Assembly (NCBI RefSeq): GCF_006711645.1 | Contig: NZ_CP041247.1 | Location: forward strand, 806,001-870,000 | Source of the DNA: Klebsiella electrica | GTDB lineage: Bacteria; Pseudomonadota; Gammaproteobacteria; Enterobacterales; Enterobacteriaceae | DNA: 64,000 nt | Reading direction: 5' to 3' | In this document: one piece after another, positions 19,789-27,953 of the stretch | Layout of the letters: each line of letters starts with the position of its first letter | How positions within the stretch are numbered: the stretch's first letter is position 1 | Notes under the pieces: model-generated | What the model saw: the letters and a program-made list of their open reading frames with translations, nothing else | Database searches by the model: none | What the model was told of the DNA's origin: nothing | Program-made: the position numbers and the translations under genes

Positions 19789-20079
19789 TTAGTACACAAA
19801 GAAAAGGAACCACAGGAGCGTGGCGAACAGGAACATCAGAGCCAGGTAGCTAAATACCAGCGGAGAAAAACGCGATTGCCAGCCTTTGCGGACGATCAGG
19901 ATATGACAGGGTATGAGTAACAACACGCCGCCCAATAAACAGAAGAACCAGCCAGGAAATGCGGCGCCTAATACCGGAATCGCTGGTGATAATGAACAAC
20001 CAGAGAGAAAGGAGAACATAAATAATAGCGCCGGGCGGGCCAGCTTCACTCGATAATTCAAAGGATAGTTCCTGAGCAC
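19789..20079 (-). CDS. ytcA: YtcA-family small lipoprotein
   Basis: Small protein of up to 96 residues with lipobox FLSGCSLSPAIPVLGA followed by two hydrophobic segments; the SGCSLSPAIPVxGAxxPGWFFC block matches E. coli YtcA, which also precedes mdtN. Function unknown, presumably accessory to the pump. The start is unclear: GTG at 20079 gives the longest form, while an internal TTG (20061) has AGGA about 7 nt upstream. An ATG at 20083 starts a different, overlapping frame that does not encode the YtcA sequence. Confidence 0.8.
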   Translation of the reverse strand: MLRNYPLNYRVKLARPALLFMFSFLSGCSLSPAIPVLGAAFPGWFFCLLGGVLLLIPCHILIVRKGWQSRFSPLVFSYLALMFLFATLLWFLFFVY

Positions 20080-20332
20080 TCATACCATTGTGGTGTGAGT
20101 TTAATCGCCCTTTCGGCGAAATAAAAGCGAATGGGGAAATTCGCATGCGCTATTTTAACTGGGTAATCAAGGTCGAGGCTGAGGTTGTAGTGAATATAAA
20201 ATCGTTTATTTCGCATTAATACAGACAGTTCAGCACAAATATGAGCGGAGGTTTTGGGATATCCTCATAGCTGGTCTGCGCTGGCAGGACTATGCTTAGC
20301 TCCTGAACAATAAAAACAACTGAGGCAATGTC

Positions 20333-20563
20333 ATGGATAAGGAATTACTGGAGGCGGGCTACCGCGCATATACCGGAGAGAGGATTGATGTCTACTTCAA
20401 CACGGACATCTGCCAGCACTCGGGAAACTGCGTTCGCGGTAGCGCAAAACTCTTCAACCTGAAGCGTAAACCGTGGATCATCCCGGATGAAGTGGATGTC
20501 GCCACCGTCGTGCGGGTAATCGACACCTGCCCGAGCGGCGCTCTGAAGTATCGCCAGAAATAA
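20333..20563 (+). CDS. yjdI: YjdI, predicted iron-sulfur (divergent ferredoxin-like) protein
   Basis: A 76-residue cytoplasmic protein. Cysteines in CQHSGNC and DTCPSGAL are in the arrangement of a divergent 4Fe-4S mono-cluster domain (CxxxxxC...C-P). It is nearly collinear with E. coli YjdI and is followed 11 bp later by yjdJ, as in E. coli. Role not established; a small electron carrier or cluster donor is a family-level guess. Confidence 0.88.
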   Translation: MDKELLEAGYRAYTGERIDVYFNTDICQHSGNCVRGSAKLFNLKRKPWIIPDEVDVATVVRVIDTCPSGALKYRQK

Positions 20564-20574
20564 GCGAGGAAATG

Positions 20575-20847
20575 ATGGAAATACTGGAAGGTCATAACAA
20601 GTTTTACGTCAATGATGCGGCGGGGAATCAGGTGGCGGAAATTGTTTTTGTCCCCACCGGCGAGCATCTCAGCATTATTGAACATACCGATGTCGATGAG
20701 AGCCTGAAAGGGCAGGGGGTGGGTAAACAGCTGGTGGCGAAAGTGGTGGAAAAGATGCGCGCAGAGCAGCGTAAAATTATCCCACTCTGTCCCTTCGCTA
20801 AACATGAGTTTGATAATACCCGCGAGTACGATGATATCCGGGCCTGA
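20575..20847 (+). CDS. yjdJ: YjdJ, small GNAT-like acetyltransferase
   Basis: A 90-residue protein of the short GNAT family (GCN5-like N-acetyltransferase). The acetyl-CoA loop is [21 protein letters not shown] (about 43-63), and [19 protein letters not shown] is the conserved tail. Two ATGs stand in tandem; I choose the second (20575) because GAGG is then 5 nt away and it matches the E. coli start MEI. Forms an operon with yjdI. Substrate unknown. Confidence 0.87.
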   Translation: MEILEGHNKFYVNDAAGNQVAEIVFVPTGEHLSIIEHTDVDESLKGQGVGKQLVAKVVEKMRAEQRKIIPLCPFAKHEFDNTREYDDIRA

Positions 20848-21008
20848 AATAAAGGCACCGGTCTCAGCCGGTGCTCAATTATTGGTGATGAAGGGCGGTT
20901 GCATCCGGGATGCCTGTTTCTGCCGCTGATGGCGAATAATAGTCATGCACCAGTATGGCTCCAGCGTATCGCATAATGTCCATCATCGCTGTCGGCGCGT
21001 TTTTGCAA

Positions 21009-22247
21009 TCAGCTCGCGCCTTCATTTTCCAGCTTCTGCCTTTTGCGCAGATGCGGGAAAATGGTCATCCATATCGCGACCACCACCAGCGTGCCAATCC
21101 CGCCAAGCGCCGCGGCCGGTACGGCGCCGATCCACGCCGCCAGCAGGCCGGATTCAAATTCCCCCAGTTGGTTTGAGGTATTAATGAAGATGGCGTTCAC
21201 CGCATTCACGCGACCGCGCATATCGTCTGGCGTATCCAGCTGCACCAGCGCGCCGCGAATCACCATGCTCACCATATCAAACCCGCCCAGCGCGGCCAGT
21301 GCCAGCAGGGAAAGCCACAGCCGGGCAGAAAGCGCAAACACCAGCGTCGCCAGGCCAAAGCCGGCCACCGAGGCGAACATGATCAGACCCACGTTCTTCT
21401 CCAGCTTGTGGCGACTGAGCCAGACGCCCACCAGCAGCGCACCGACCGATGGCGCACCGCGCAGCATCCCCAGTCCCCAGGGGCCGGTATGGAGAATATC
21501 CTGAGCGAAGATCGGTAACAGCGCCGTCGCGCCGCCAAGAAGGACGGCAAACAGATCGAGCGAAATCACGCCCAGCACATCTTTTCGCTCGCGGATAAAA
21601 TGTACCCCGGCAAACAGGTTCTTGAGGTTCATCGGCAGGCGGGTTTGCGGCGGCCGCTCGTAGCGCAGTTGGCTCACCAGCACAAGAGAGAGCAGGTAGA
21701 ACAGCGCGGATACGCCATACACCACCTCCGGACCCGCCACGTACAGCAGACCGCCAAGGGTGGGGCCGATAATCACCGCCGCCTGTCCTCCGACGGAACT
21801 GGCCGCCATCGCGCGCGCAAGGATCGGCGGCGGCACCAGCGTCGGCAGCATCGAAGTGATCGCCGGCCACTCCAGCGCTTTTGCCACCGAGATTAAAAAG
21901 ACCAGCCCCCAGATTTCAATTTTGTCCGCCCAATGCAGTAGCGTCAGGGCGACCAGCCCGAGTAATGCGACCCATTCAATAAACTGCCCAAGCAGCACGA
22001 TCCGCCGCCGATCGAACTGATCCGCAAGGTGTCCCGCAGGGAGAGCCAGCAGGACCGAGGGTAAGAATTGCATCAGACCGATCATCCCGAGCGCCATCGC
22101 GCTATGGGTGATGGCGTAAATTTGCCAGCTAACGGCAACCGAAAACATCTGAAAACCAAATGATGAACAGGTGCGCGCCAGCCAAAAGGTGACGAACGAC
22201 CTGTGCCGCAGCAGTGAATCTTCCGCTGCGGATACCTGTGAACCCAT
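21009..22247 (-). CDS. MFS transporter (MFS_3 / EntS-like exporter)
   Basis: A 412-residue inner-membrane protein with about 12 hydrophobic segments. FLPSVLLALPAGHLADQFDRRRIVLLGQ is the MFS motif A region, and DTPDDMRGRVNAVNAIFINTSNQLGEFESG is typical of the EntS-like exporter branch. Members export siderophores or drugs; substrate here is unknown. Stands alone on the minus strand. Confidence 0.82.
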   Translation of the reverse strand: MGSQVSAAEDSLLRHRSFVTFWLARTCSSFGFQMFSVAVSWQIYAITHSAMALGMIGLMQFLPSVLLALPAGHLADQFDRRRIVLLGQFIEWVALLGLVALTLLHWADKIEIWGLVFLISVAKALEWPAITSMLPTLVPPPILARAMAASSVGGQAAVIIGPTLGGLLYVAGPEVVYGVSALFYLLSLVLVSQLRYERPPQTRLPMNLKNLFAGVHFIRERKDVLGVISLDLFAVLLGGATALLPIFAQDILHTGPWGLGMLRGAPSVGALLVGVWLSRHKLEKNVGLIMFASVAGFGLATLVFALSARLWLSLLALAALGGFDMVSMVIRGALVQLDTPDDMRGRVNAVNAIFINTSNQLGEFESGLLAAWIGAVPAAALGGIGTLVVVAIWMTIFPHLRKRQKLENEGAS

Positions 22248-22425
22248 AGTCTTATCCCATTTAAAGCCAATATTCCGCCCGGCATCATCGTGGCGGTCTG
22301 GTGTGAAGTCCGTCAGGGACTTTCATTATTTTTACCACCTGACAAGGTGCGGCATCTTGTGTCTTCGGGCAGTGGCAAGGCGTGCGCTTTGCCACCCGGC
22401 GCTTAGCGTAAACTGGTTTAAGTCT

Positions 22426-23211
22426 ATGCCCCTGGTCGCAGGCGTGTTATTTGCGGAGCGAGACGGGCATAGGCTGTGCGTGTGGCTGGCTCGTGAGGGC
22501 GTTGAGGTGGCTTTTTGCGCACGGTGGGCTGAGGATATTCAAAAAACCTGCGGCATCATCACTGTGGAAGGTGGCATCGCCAAAGGGTATCCCTGTGATT
22601 TAGCCCGGCCTGAATCTCTTTCTCACTTTTCTGCCCGGCTGTCAGCTTCAGACAAGCTCATCGACATTTTAATCCTCAATGCTGCGCAGCGGTTGTCAGG
22701 CACATCTGACGGGTATCCTAAAGCAAAAATTATCACTACCGTCAGTTCAGTCCTGATAGGTTCGATTCTGCTGATGCAGGCGTTGCTGCCCGGGCTACGG
22801 CGTTCAGAGAGTGCGGATATCGTCGCAATCATCTCTACATGCGGTATGCCGAATTTTACGGATTCCATTACTCATCCCGCTTTTTTCGCCAGTAAACATA
22901 AGATTCGCGGGTTTGTAACTAAGTTGTCACAGCAGCTCCCGGAAGAAAATGTACGGGTTACCGGGCTCTACCCAGCGGATTTCGAACTGACGGGATTAGA
23001 TACCATTATCAGGAGTCAATCGAGAATGGGGGAGCGTCTGATGAACGGGCGGTCGGTCTGGGAGAGGATGCGTTTTGTGCTGGCTCAACCGCGTAGTTGC
23101 CATAATAAGTCACATCTACTTCCAGGGCCCAACCCACGAAGCACTGCAATCGTAGTAGGTGAAATCGAACTTCCCGCGCGCGCAGCACTTCAGGCTAAGT
23201 ACAAGGGATGA
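22426..23211 (+). CDS. Divergent SDR-like protein, probably non-catalytic or decaying
   Basis: About 261 residues recognisable as short-chain dehydrogenase/reductase: LAREGVEVAFCAR (beta2 region), IDILILNAAQRLSG (in place of the NNAG motif), ADIVAIISTCG (catalytic Ser region), HPAFFASKHKIRGFV (YxxxK region) and VRVTGLYPADFELTG. Two key features are lost. The N-terminal GxxxGxG loop is replaced by VAGVLFAERDGH, and the catalytic tyrosine four residues before the lysine is phenylalanine. An open frame extends upstream to 22171, but the extra part is antisense to the neighbouring MFS gene and not SDR-like. Either a degenerate gene or a binding-only SDR. Confidence 0.55.
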   Translation: MPLVAGVLFAERDGHRLCVWLAREGVEVAFCARWAEDIQKTCGIITVEGGIAKGYPCDLARPESLSHFSARLSASDKLIDILILNAAQRLSGTSDGYPKAKIITTVSSVLIGSILLMQALLPGLRRSESADIVAIISTCGMPNFTDSITHPAFFASKHKIRGFVTKLSQQLPEENVRVTGLYPADFELTGLDTIIRSQSRMGERLMNGRSVWERMRFVLAQPRSCHNKSHLLPGPNPRSTAIVVGEIELPARAALQAKYKG

Positions 23212-23269
23212 TCGAATAAAAAAGAGGGTTGACACGTTTACACGTTAAACATCCCCAAGGATTATCAAC

Positions 23270-23860
23270 ATGACGCGTATCGTGCCTGTCATCGCCCTGG
23301 AATTTCTGCTCAGCTCCTTTTCGTTATATGCCAGCCCGGTTGACTACCTTATCAACACGCAGGAAACCACCATTACCCTCTCCTGGCATGCATTTGGCGA
23401 TATGTCTGAGGCCACTCTGAGAAATGTAACGGGTGATATCTCACTCAATGCCGGAAACGATAGAGACGACAATATCCATGTTGCCATTCCGGTGGCGACG
23501 CTGAATGCCTCTAACCGGCTGTTAACCTATCAGATGAAAAGCGCTCTCTTTTTTGACGCTGAACGCTATCCGAACATTACGTTCACCAGTAGTCGGGTGG
23601 TGGCTCTGGGGCAGGGCCATTATCGGATTCTGGGCACCCTGGCGGTTAAGAATGTCGCGCGCCCGGTCATTCTGGATGCCTCACTGAACGGGAAAACCGC
23701 CGGACCTGGCGGGGCGGAGAACATTTCCCTGGATGCATCAACAACGATTTCACGCTCAGCATTCAACATGGCCAGTTTCGCGGTGTTGGTTGATGACAAC
23801 GTGACAATCAATATTGCGATTCAGGCCCGCCTGCACCAGGCACGTCTAAACGTGCATTAA
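23270..23860 (+). CDS. YceI-family periplasmic protein
   Basis: A 196-residue secreted protein with a signal peptide (about 1-22, ending LYASP) and a YceI/lipocalin-like beta-barrel: YLINTQETTITLSWHAFGDMSEA, ALFFDAERYPNITFTSSRV, LTVK-type AVKNVARPVILDASLNG and ISRSAFNMASFAVLVDDNVTINI. YceI proteins bind isoprenoid-type lipids. 58 bp after the SDR-like gene, same strand. Confidence 0.85.
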   Translation: MTRIVPVIALEFLLSSFSLYASPVDYLINTQETTITLSWHAFGDMSEATLRNVTGDISLNAGNDRDDNIHVAIPVATLNASNRLLTYQMKSALFFDAERYPNITFTSSRVVALGQGHYRILGTLAVKNVARPVILDASLNGKTAGPGGAENISLDASTTISRSAFNMASFAVLVDDNVTINIAIQARLHQARLNVH

Positions 23861-24019
23861 CTGGCGCGCCTCTTTTGCTATGAAAGCGCCGCCTGCAAGG
23901 TGAGCGCGTTTTGCTTCAGTTGGGAAGCGGGGTTACGCACTGCTTTGTCGTACTGTCATACACCTGCCCGCTGGGGCAATCCGGCGTTTTGCTGTCGCTG
24001 TTATCCTCCCCGGCGGCAA

Positions 24020-24285
24020 AAACTGGAGCGATCGCAACATTTTCGTCGTAAGGGAAAACAGCGGCTGCCAGTGCATAACCCGGCACCACTGGCGACGCCG
24101 CAAGCCGGACAGAAATCCTGGATTTTTACCTGTTCAGAACACTGAATGAAGCGCGGGAAATCACAGAACGCTGGCTGGGTGAATATAACAGTGAGCGACC
24201 TCATGAATCCCTGAATAATCTGACGCCGGAAGAGTACCGGCTGATGGCTGAAAAAGCGGAAATCTCAAAAAGTGCGTGGAACTAA
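24020..24285 (+). pseudogene. Remnant of an IS3-family transposase (orfB)
   Basis: Two pieces of an IS3-family OrfB transposase remain in different frames. A middle piece reads FRRKGKQRLPVHNPAPLATP (about 24043-24102). The C-terminal 55 residues run from 24121 to the stop at 24285 (FYLFRTLNEAREITERW, ERPHESLNNLTPEEYRLM, ending SKSAWN). The catalytic domain between them is deleted, so it is inactive. No inverted repeats were recognised. The piece marks a past insertion next to the fim operon. Confidence 0.75.
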
Positions 24286-24437
24286 AACAGGTGTGCTTAC
24301 ACCCGCTGCTGCTCATCGATAACTGGCGGACTACTCCCGTTAGTCCCGCTGCGACGGCGAACCGGGTGCCAGGGGTTCTGCCATCAATCCGCAATGGCGG
24401 TTTCAATCGGTATCGGGACTGAGGCTTAAATGAGAAT

Positions 24438-24460
24438 CCCGACCCGGATGGTCGGTTTTT
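24438..24460 (+). terminator. Rho-independent terminator-like hairpin
   Basis: CCGACC-CGGAT-GGTCGG followed by six T, reading rightwards between the IS remnant and the convergent end of fimK. Confidence 0.55.
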
Positions 24461-24493
24461 TCATGCCGGGCGGAAGTGGAACTCGAGGGCGAC

Positions 24494-25987
24494 TTATCCG
24501 GCAATACTGGTAGGGTGGCGTCCTGGTGAAAAGCGCTGAATAAGATCCTCCAGGTTATCGCCAGTGACCGGCGGTGAGATGATATAGCCCTGGAAACGAT
24601 CGATTCCCAACGCCTTCAGCATATTGAATTTTTCCAGGCTATCGACCCCCTCAGCAATGCAGCGACTGCCGGAGAGCTGGCAGTAATAGATCAGGCTCTT
24701 GATCAGCGCCAGCGCGTGCGGATCCCGCTGCAGATCGTTCACGATACTGATATCCAGCTTGTACTCATTAAAGCGCACGGTGCGGACCGGAAACAGGACG
24801 CTGCTGCGTGAAAAGCAGTCGTCGAGCATGATGCGAAAGCCCTGCTGCTGTAAGTGGGTGATCGTGTCGCCCGTTTTACTGTGCAGGTTAAGATCGACAG
24901 TTTCGGCAAATTCCAGTACCAGCCTCTCGCCCTGCTGCGGTTCCTGTAACTGCTGACGCGCCGCCTCCATCATCCGGATAATGTTGGCGTTGGTGGCGAT
25001 GATCGGCGGGATGTTAATCGCGAAATAATAGTCGCCCGGGTATTGATTGATGTTCTGCACGGCCTCCTGCAGGACGAACGCCGTGAGCAGCAGCCAGGCA
25101 TACTCCGAGCGTATCTGCGGCAAAAACTCGCCGGGCAACAGCACATTGCTATTGCGTCGCCAGCGCGACAGCACCTCGATGCCCTGCAACATCAGGCGAC
25201 CATCGGTGATGGGCTGAAACACCGGGAAAATTTGCCGACAGTGAATGGCATGGATGAATTCACGTTCAAAAGCGGAGAGCGCGGCGACCGCGCTCGTTTT
25301 CTGCCCTTTGGTGTGGCTGCCGGGGAAACGGCTGGCCAGATGGGGATGATGTTCAACCATCTTTTTCAGTCCTGAGCTTCTCTGGGTGTAGAGGGTTTTG
25401 TGACTAAGCCCCCGACGTTGCGCCTGATCATTGATGCTGAATCCCCGCAGCCAGTCCAGCGCGGTACTCAGTTCCGGTTTGCTCACGCCGGCGGCTGGCT
25501 TAGCGCAGATGACCCTCTCCTGAGACGCCAGCTGCGCCAGCAGGGGATAGCTTTGCCCGCCGTCGGGCCTGAGCAGCGCCGCCAGCTGTCGGCAGGGTAA
25601 ATCAGAGGCGACGGCCCGTACCCAGGCCAGATGGCGCGGTCTGCCGACCTGGTGTAACAGCGTTTGCCACAGCCAGTTGGCCGGGCTACGGCTGAGGATC
25701 AGCATCGGCAGCGGAACGGCGCTGTGTTTCAGCAGCAGTGCCGCCTGCCGCAGGGTAAGCAGCAGCCAGAACGGATCGTCGGGGAGAAAGACCACGATAC
25801 GCCTGACGGTCACGATGTCGGGGATTAACAGCGCCTCGTGAAGCTGAGGGAACAGGCGCCTGGGCGGCGGCAGGCCGCCGCCGTCGTCCATCATTGCAGA
25901 CAACCCCTCGCCAGCCATCGCACACGGCGAGAGGATATAGTCTACCGGCGGGGAGGCCTGCGTCGCATCGCCATTACTGGTAGACAA
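24494..25987 (-). CDS. fimK: FimK, EAL-domain regulator of type 1 fimbriae
   Basis: Last gene of the fim operon, characteristic of Klebsiella. Up to 497 residues: an N-terminal region with a helix-turn-helix-like stretch (about 190-225, FSINDQAQRRGLSHKTLYTQ) and a C-terminal EAL domain (about 240-490). EAL-type residues are partly kept: IEVLSRW for ExL, FAINIPP, LEFAE, KLDISIV, IAEGVDS. The loop normally DDFGTGYSSL reads DDCFSRSSVL, so c-di-GMP hydrolysis is uncertain. The frame opens with TTG (25987), overlapping the fimH end by 14 bp; ATG codons about 22 and 31 residues later are alternatives. Thought to modulate fimbriation through c-di-GMP. Confidence 0.87.
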   Translation of the reverse strand: MSTSNGDATQASPPVDYILSPCAMAGEGLSAMMDDGGGLPPPRRLFPQLHEALLIPDIVTVRRIVVFLPDDPFWLLLTLRQAALLLKHSAVPLPMLILSRSPANWLWQTLLHQVGRPRHLAWVRAVASDLPCRQLAALLRPDGGQSYPLLAQLASQERVICAKPAAGVSKPELSTALDWLRGFSINDQAQRRGLSHKTLYTQRSSGLKKMVEHHPHLASRFPGSHTKGQKTSAVAALSAFEREFIHAIHCRQIFPVFQPITDGRLMLQGIEVLSRWRRNSNVLLPGEFLPQIRSEYAWLLLTAFVLQEAVQNINQYPGDYYFAINIPPIIATNANIIRMMEAARQQLQEPQQGERLVLEFAETVDLNLHSKTGDTITHLQQQGFRIMLDDCFSRSSVLFPVRTVRFNEYKLDISIVNDLQRDPHALALIKSLIYYCQLSGSRCIAEGVDSLEKFNMLKALGIDRFQGYIISPPVTGDNLEDLIQRFSPGRHPTSIAG

Positions 25988-26882
25988 ATGTCACCCCGAT
26001 AATGGACTGCACGTTCCCCGCCGTCACCTGACCCGTGGTTCGCGCATAGGTGGCGGTTAACCCCAGATTGACCGGCGAAGTGCCGACCGTACCCAGCGAC
26101 ACCGTGCTGTTGGCGGGGACGATGCTGCCGTTACGCGTCATCTGCACGCCAATCCCCTGCGCCGCCGACGTCGACGCGGTATTGCGGAAGACCGAACTGG
26201 CGGTATCGGCGGTAGCGCCGGAAAGGTAGTAGCCGAGATTCTGGTTTTGCGCGCAGTGGACCGTGACCGGAACAGCCATGGAGCCAGGATAATCCGGCAG
26301 CGTCACCGTGACATCGCGGGCGGAAACATCGCAGCCGCCGGTCGGCACCACCACATCATTGTTGGCGTAAATGTTCCAGACAAACTGATAGGAGTCGCCG
26401 TTATAGTTGTTGGTCTGGTGGAGAATCAGCACGGCGATCAGGGAGCCGGAGGCGATCGCTATCCCGCCGGCGGTACTGATCGGCGTCAGATAGAGCACGG
26501 TTGGCCAGGGTTTATCGGCGGTTGAATTGTAGATAACCCGCGAGGTTTCCGTGGTGGTAGGGAAGGGGTAGGAGGTGCCGTTATACTTTACGGTACCGGA
26601 AAAACTCGACAGCACCCCGCCATAGGCGGAGCCTCGCTGCAGGGTCACGTAGTCGGTAATGGTTTGCGGATAGTCGTTATGGCAGAAGATTTGCGTGGAG
26701 AGATCGACCACCAGGTTCTGCCCGACGTTCACCGCTGGCGTCAGGTTGACGTAAACGTTCGCGCTGCCGCCGCCGATGGGGATCGTCGCCCCGGTGGCCG
26801 TTTTGCAGGCAAAGGACCAGGCATTCACCGACCAGCCCAACAGTAGCAGCGTGGTCAACAGGGTTATCATTTTTTTCATCAA
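25974..26882 (-). CDS. fimH: FimH, mannose-binding tip adhesin of type 1 fimbriae
   Basis: Two-domain adhesin of 302 residues. After a signal peptide of about 23 residues the mature protein starts FACKTATG. Counting from that F, the mannose-pocket residues known from E. coli FimH are all present: N46-D47 and D54 in FCHNDYPQTITDY, and Q133, N135, D140 in LHQTNNYNGD. Position 62 is Ser. The pilin domain (about 160-279 mature) begins GGCDVSARDVTVTLPDY and ends with the chaperone-binding strand GVTFVYQ. Functional by sequence, provided the operon is switched on. Confidence 0.95.
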   Translation of the reverse strand: MMKKMITLLTTLLLLGWSVNAWSFACKTATGATIPIGGGSANVYVNLTPAVNVGQNLVVDLSTQIFCHNDYPQTITDYVTLQRGSAYGGVLSSFSGTVKYNGTSYPFPTTTETSRVIYNSTADKPWPTVLYLTPISTAGGIAIASGSLIAVLILHQTNNYNGDSYQFVWNIYANNDVVVPTGGCDVSARDVTVTLPDYPGSMAVPVTVHCAQNQNLGYYLSGATADTASSVFRNTASTSAAQGIGVQMTRNGSIVPANSTVSLGTVGTSPVNLGLTATYARTTGQVTAGNVQSIIGVTFVYQ

Positions 26883-26896
26883 CTTACTCTCCTGAT

Positions 26897-27400
26897 TCAG
26901 GCGTAGGTGTAGGTGACGCTAATCACCGCCTGAATGGTTCCCTGAGTGGCGCCGCCGTTGACCGTCAATGCTCTGACCTTCAGCGGGAAGCGGGCGGACT
27001 GCGTCGAGTCATCCACCTGCACCGATTTAGTGGCGCCATTGTTCAGCGTGGTTCCGCCGTCATCCTGCAGCTCCAGCTGGATATTGCCGGCGGTCCCCTG
27101 GTTTTTGTAATACCCGGTGGCGTCCGCCGTACCGCTAAAGCTGGCGGTGACGCGCGAGGTACCGACGGGGCAGTTGCTCAGATCGAGCGCCACGCCGTGC
27201 CAGGCCGAAGCGGCGCCCGCCGGGATCAGACTGAAGGTATACAGGTCGCCGAGATCGACGGTGGCGTTTTTCGTGGAAACCGTGCAGGGTCTGGCGACCA
27301 CTTTGCCGTTAACGGTGATCCTGATATCGGCCGCCTGCAGGGGAGAGCAGGCCAGAGCCAGCGCGCCCGCCAGAAGCCATTCTCGGGGGATCCATTTCAT
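26897..27400 (-). CDS. fimG: FimG, minor tip-fibrillum pilin
   Basis: A 167-residue minor pilin. The signal peptide ends at about residue 23 (PLQAADIRI); paired cysteines are in RPCTVST and LSNCPVG; the C-terminal donor-type strand is ISVTYTYA. By family role it links FimF to FimH at the fibre tip. 14 bp separate it from fimH. Confidence 0.9.
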   Translation of the reverse strand: MKWIPREWLLAGALALACSPLQAADIRITVNGKVVARPCTVSTKNATVDLGDLYTFSLIPAGAASAWHGVALDLSNCPVGTSRVTASFSGTADATGYYKNQGTAGNIQLELQDDGGTTLNNGATKSVQVDDSTQSARFPLKVRALTVNGGATQGTIQAVISVTYTYA

Positions 27401-27412
27401 CTCAACCTCCGG

Positions 27413-27946
27413 TTACTGAAATTCCAGCGTGAATGTCGCTGTCGCGTTGACGTGCCCGGCGGTCACCGGCACCCGGGTGGCCATCAACCGCGCATAAAAG
27501 TTCAGGGTATTGGTCTGCCCGGGCGTCAGAGTCGTCCAGGCGATTGCCGTTGCGGGGGCGTTCAGCGGCAGCATCGTCTGCTGACCATTGAGAATCTGCA
27601 CCCCCATGCCCGCCGCAGCCGATGCGCCGCTGTCCAGCTTCAGCAGGCTGGTATTGTCGTTATCCGCCACGCCGGTAAAGCCCACCTTGACCGCCGTCAC
27701 CGAACCGCCGCAGGGCGACAGCACGATGCGAAACGGCACCACGGGCGTTGTCGCGCCAATGGTGTTGAACTGTTTAGCGGCGTTATCCATCAGGTCGACG
27801 GTAAAGTCTTTCGACTCGCCCGCCACCGCGCAGGCGTTATCCCGGACATATCCGCTGATGGTGAGGGTACTGTCGGCGGCGAACGCGTTGGCGATGGTCA
27901 GCGACAGCACGGCCCCCAGCAGATACAGCGATTTGGTCATCATCAT
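27413..27946 (-). CDS. fimF: FimF, minor tip-fibrillum pilin
   Basis: A 177-residue minor pilin with a signal peptide (about 1-23, ANAFAADS), N-terminal donor strand [17 protein letters not shown], second cysteine in LSPCGGSV, and C-terminal FTLEFQ. By family role it joins the rod to the tip fibrillum. 12 bp to fimG; three tandem Met codons make the exact start uncertain by 2 residues. Confidence 0.9.
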   Translation of the reverse strand: MMMTKSLYLLGAVLSLTIANAFAADSTLTISGYVRDNACAVAGESKDFTVDLMDNAAKQFNTIGATTPVVPFRIVLSPCGGSVTAVKVGFTGVADNDNTSLLKLDSGASAAAGMGVQILNGQQTMLPLNAPATAIAWTTLTPGQTNTLNFYARLMATRVPVTAGHVNATATFTLEFQ

Positions 27947-27953
27947 TTCTTCC

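Noticed and set aside
20064..20146. Alternative ATG frame over the start of ytcA
   Set aside because: It does not encode the YtcA lipobox region and ends within ytcA; the lipoprotein frame is the conserved one.
22171..22425. N-terminal extension of the SDR-like gene
   Set aside because: It is antisense to the start of the neighbouring MFS gene and not SDR-like; a start at or after 22426 is more reasonable.
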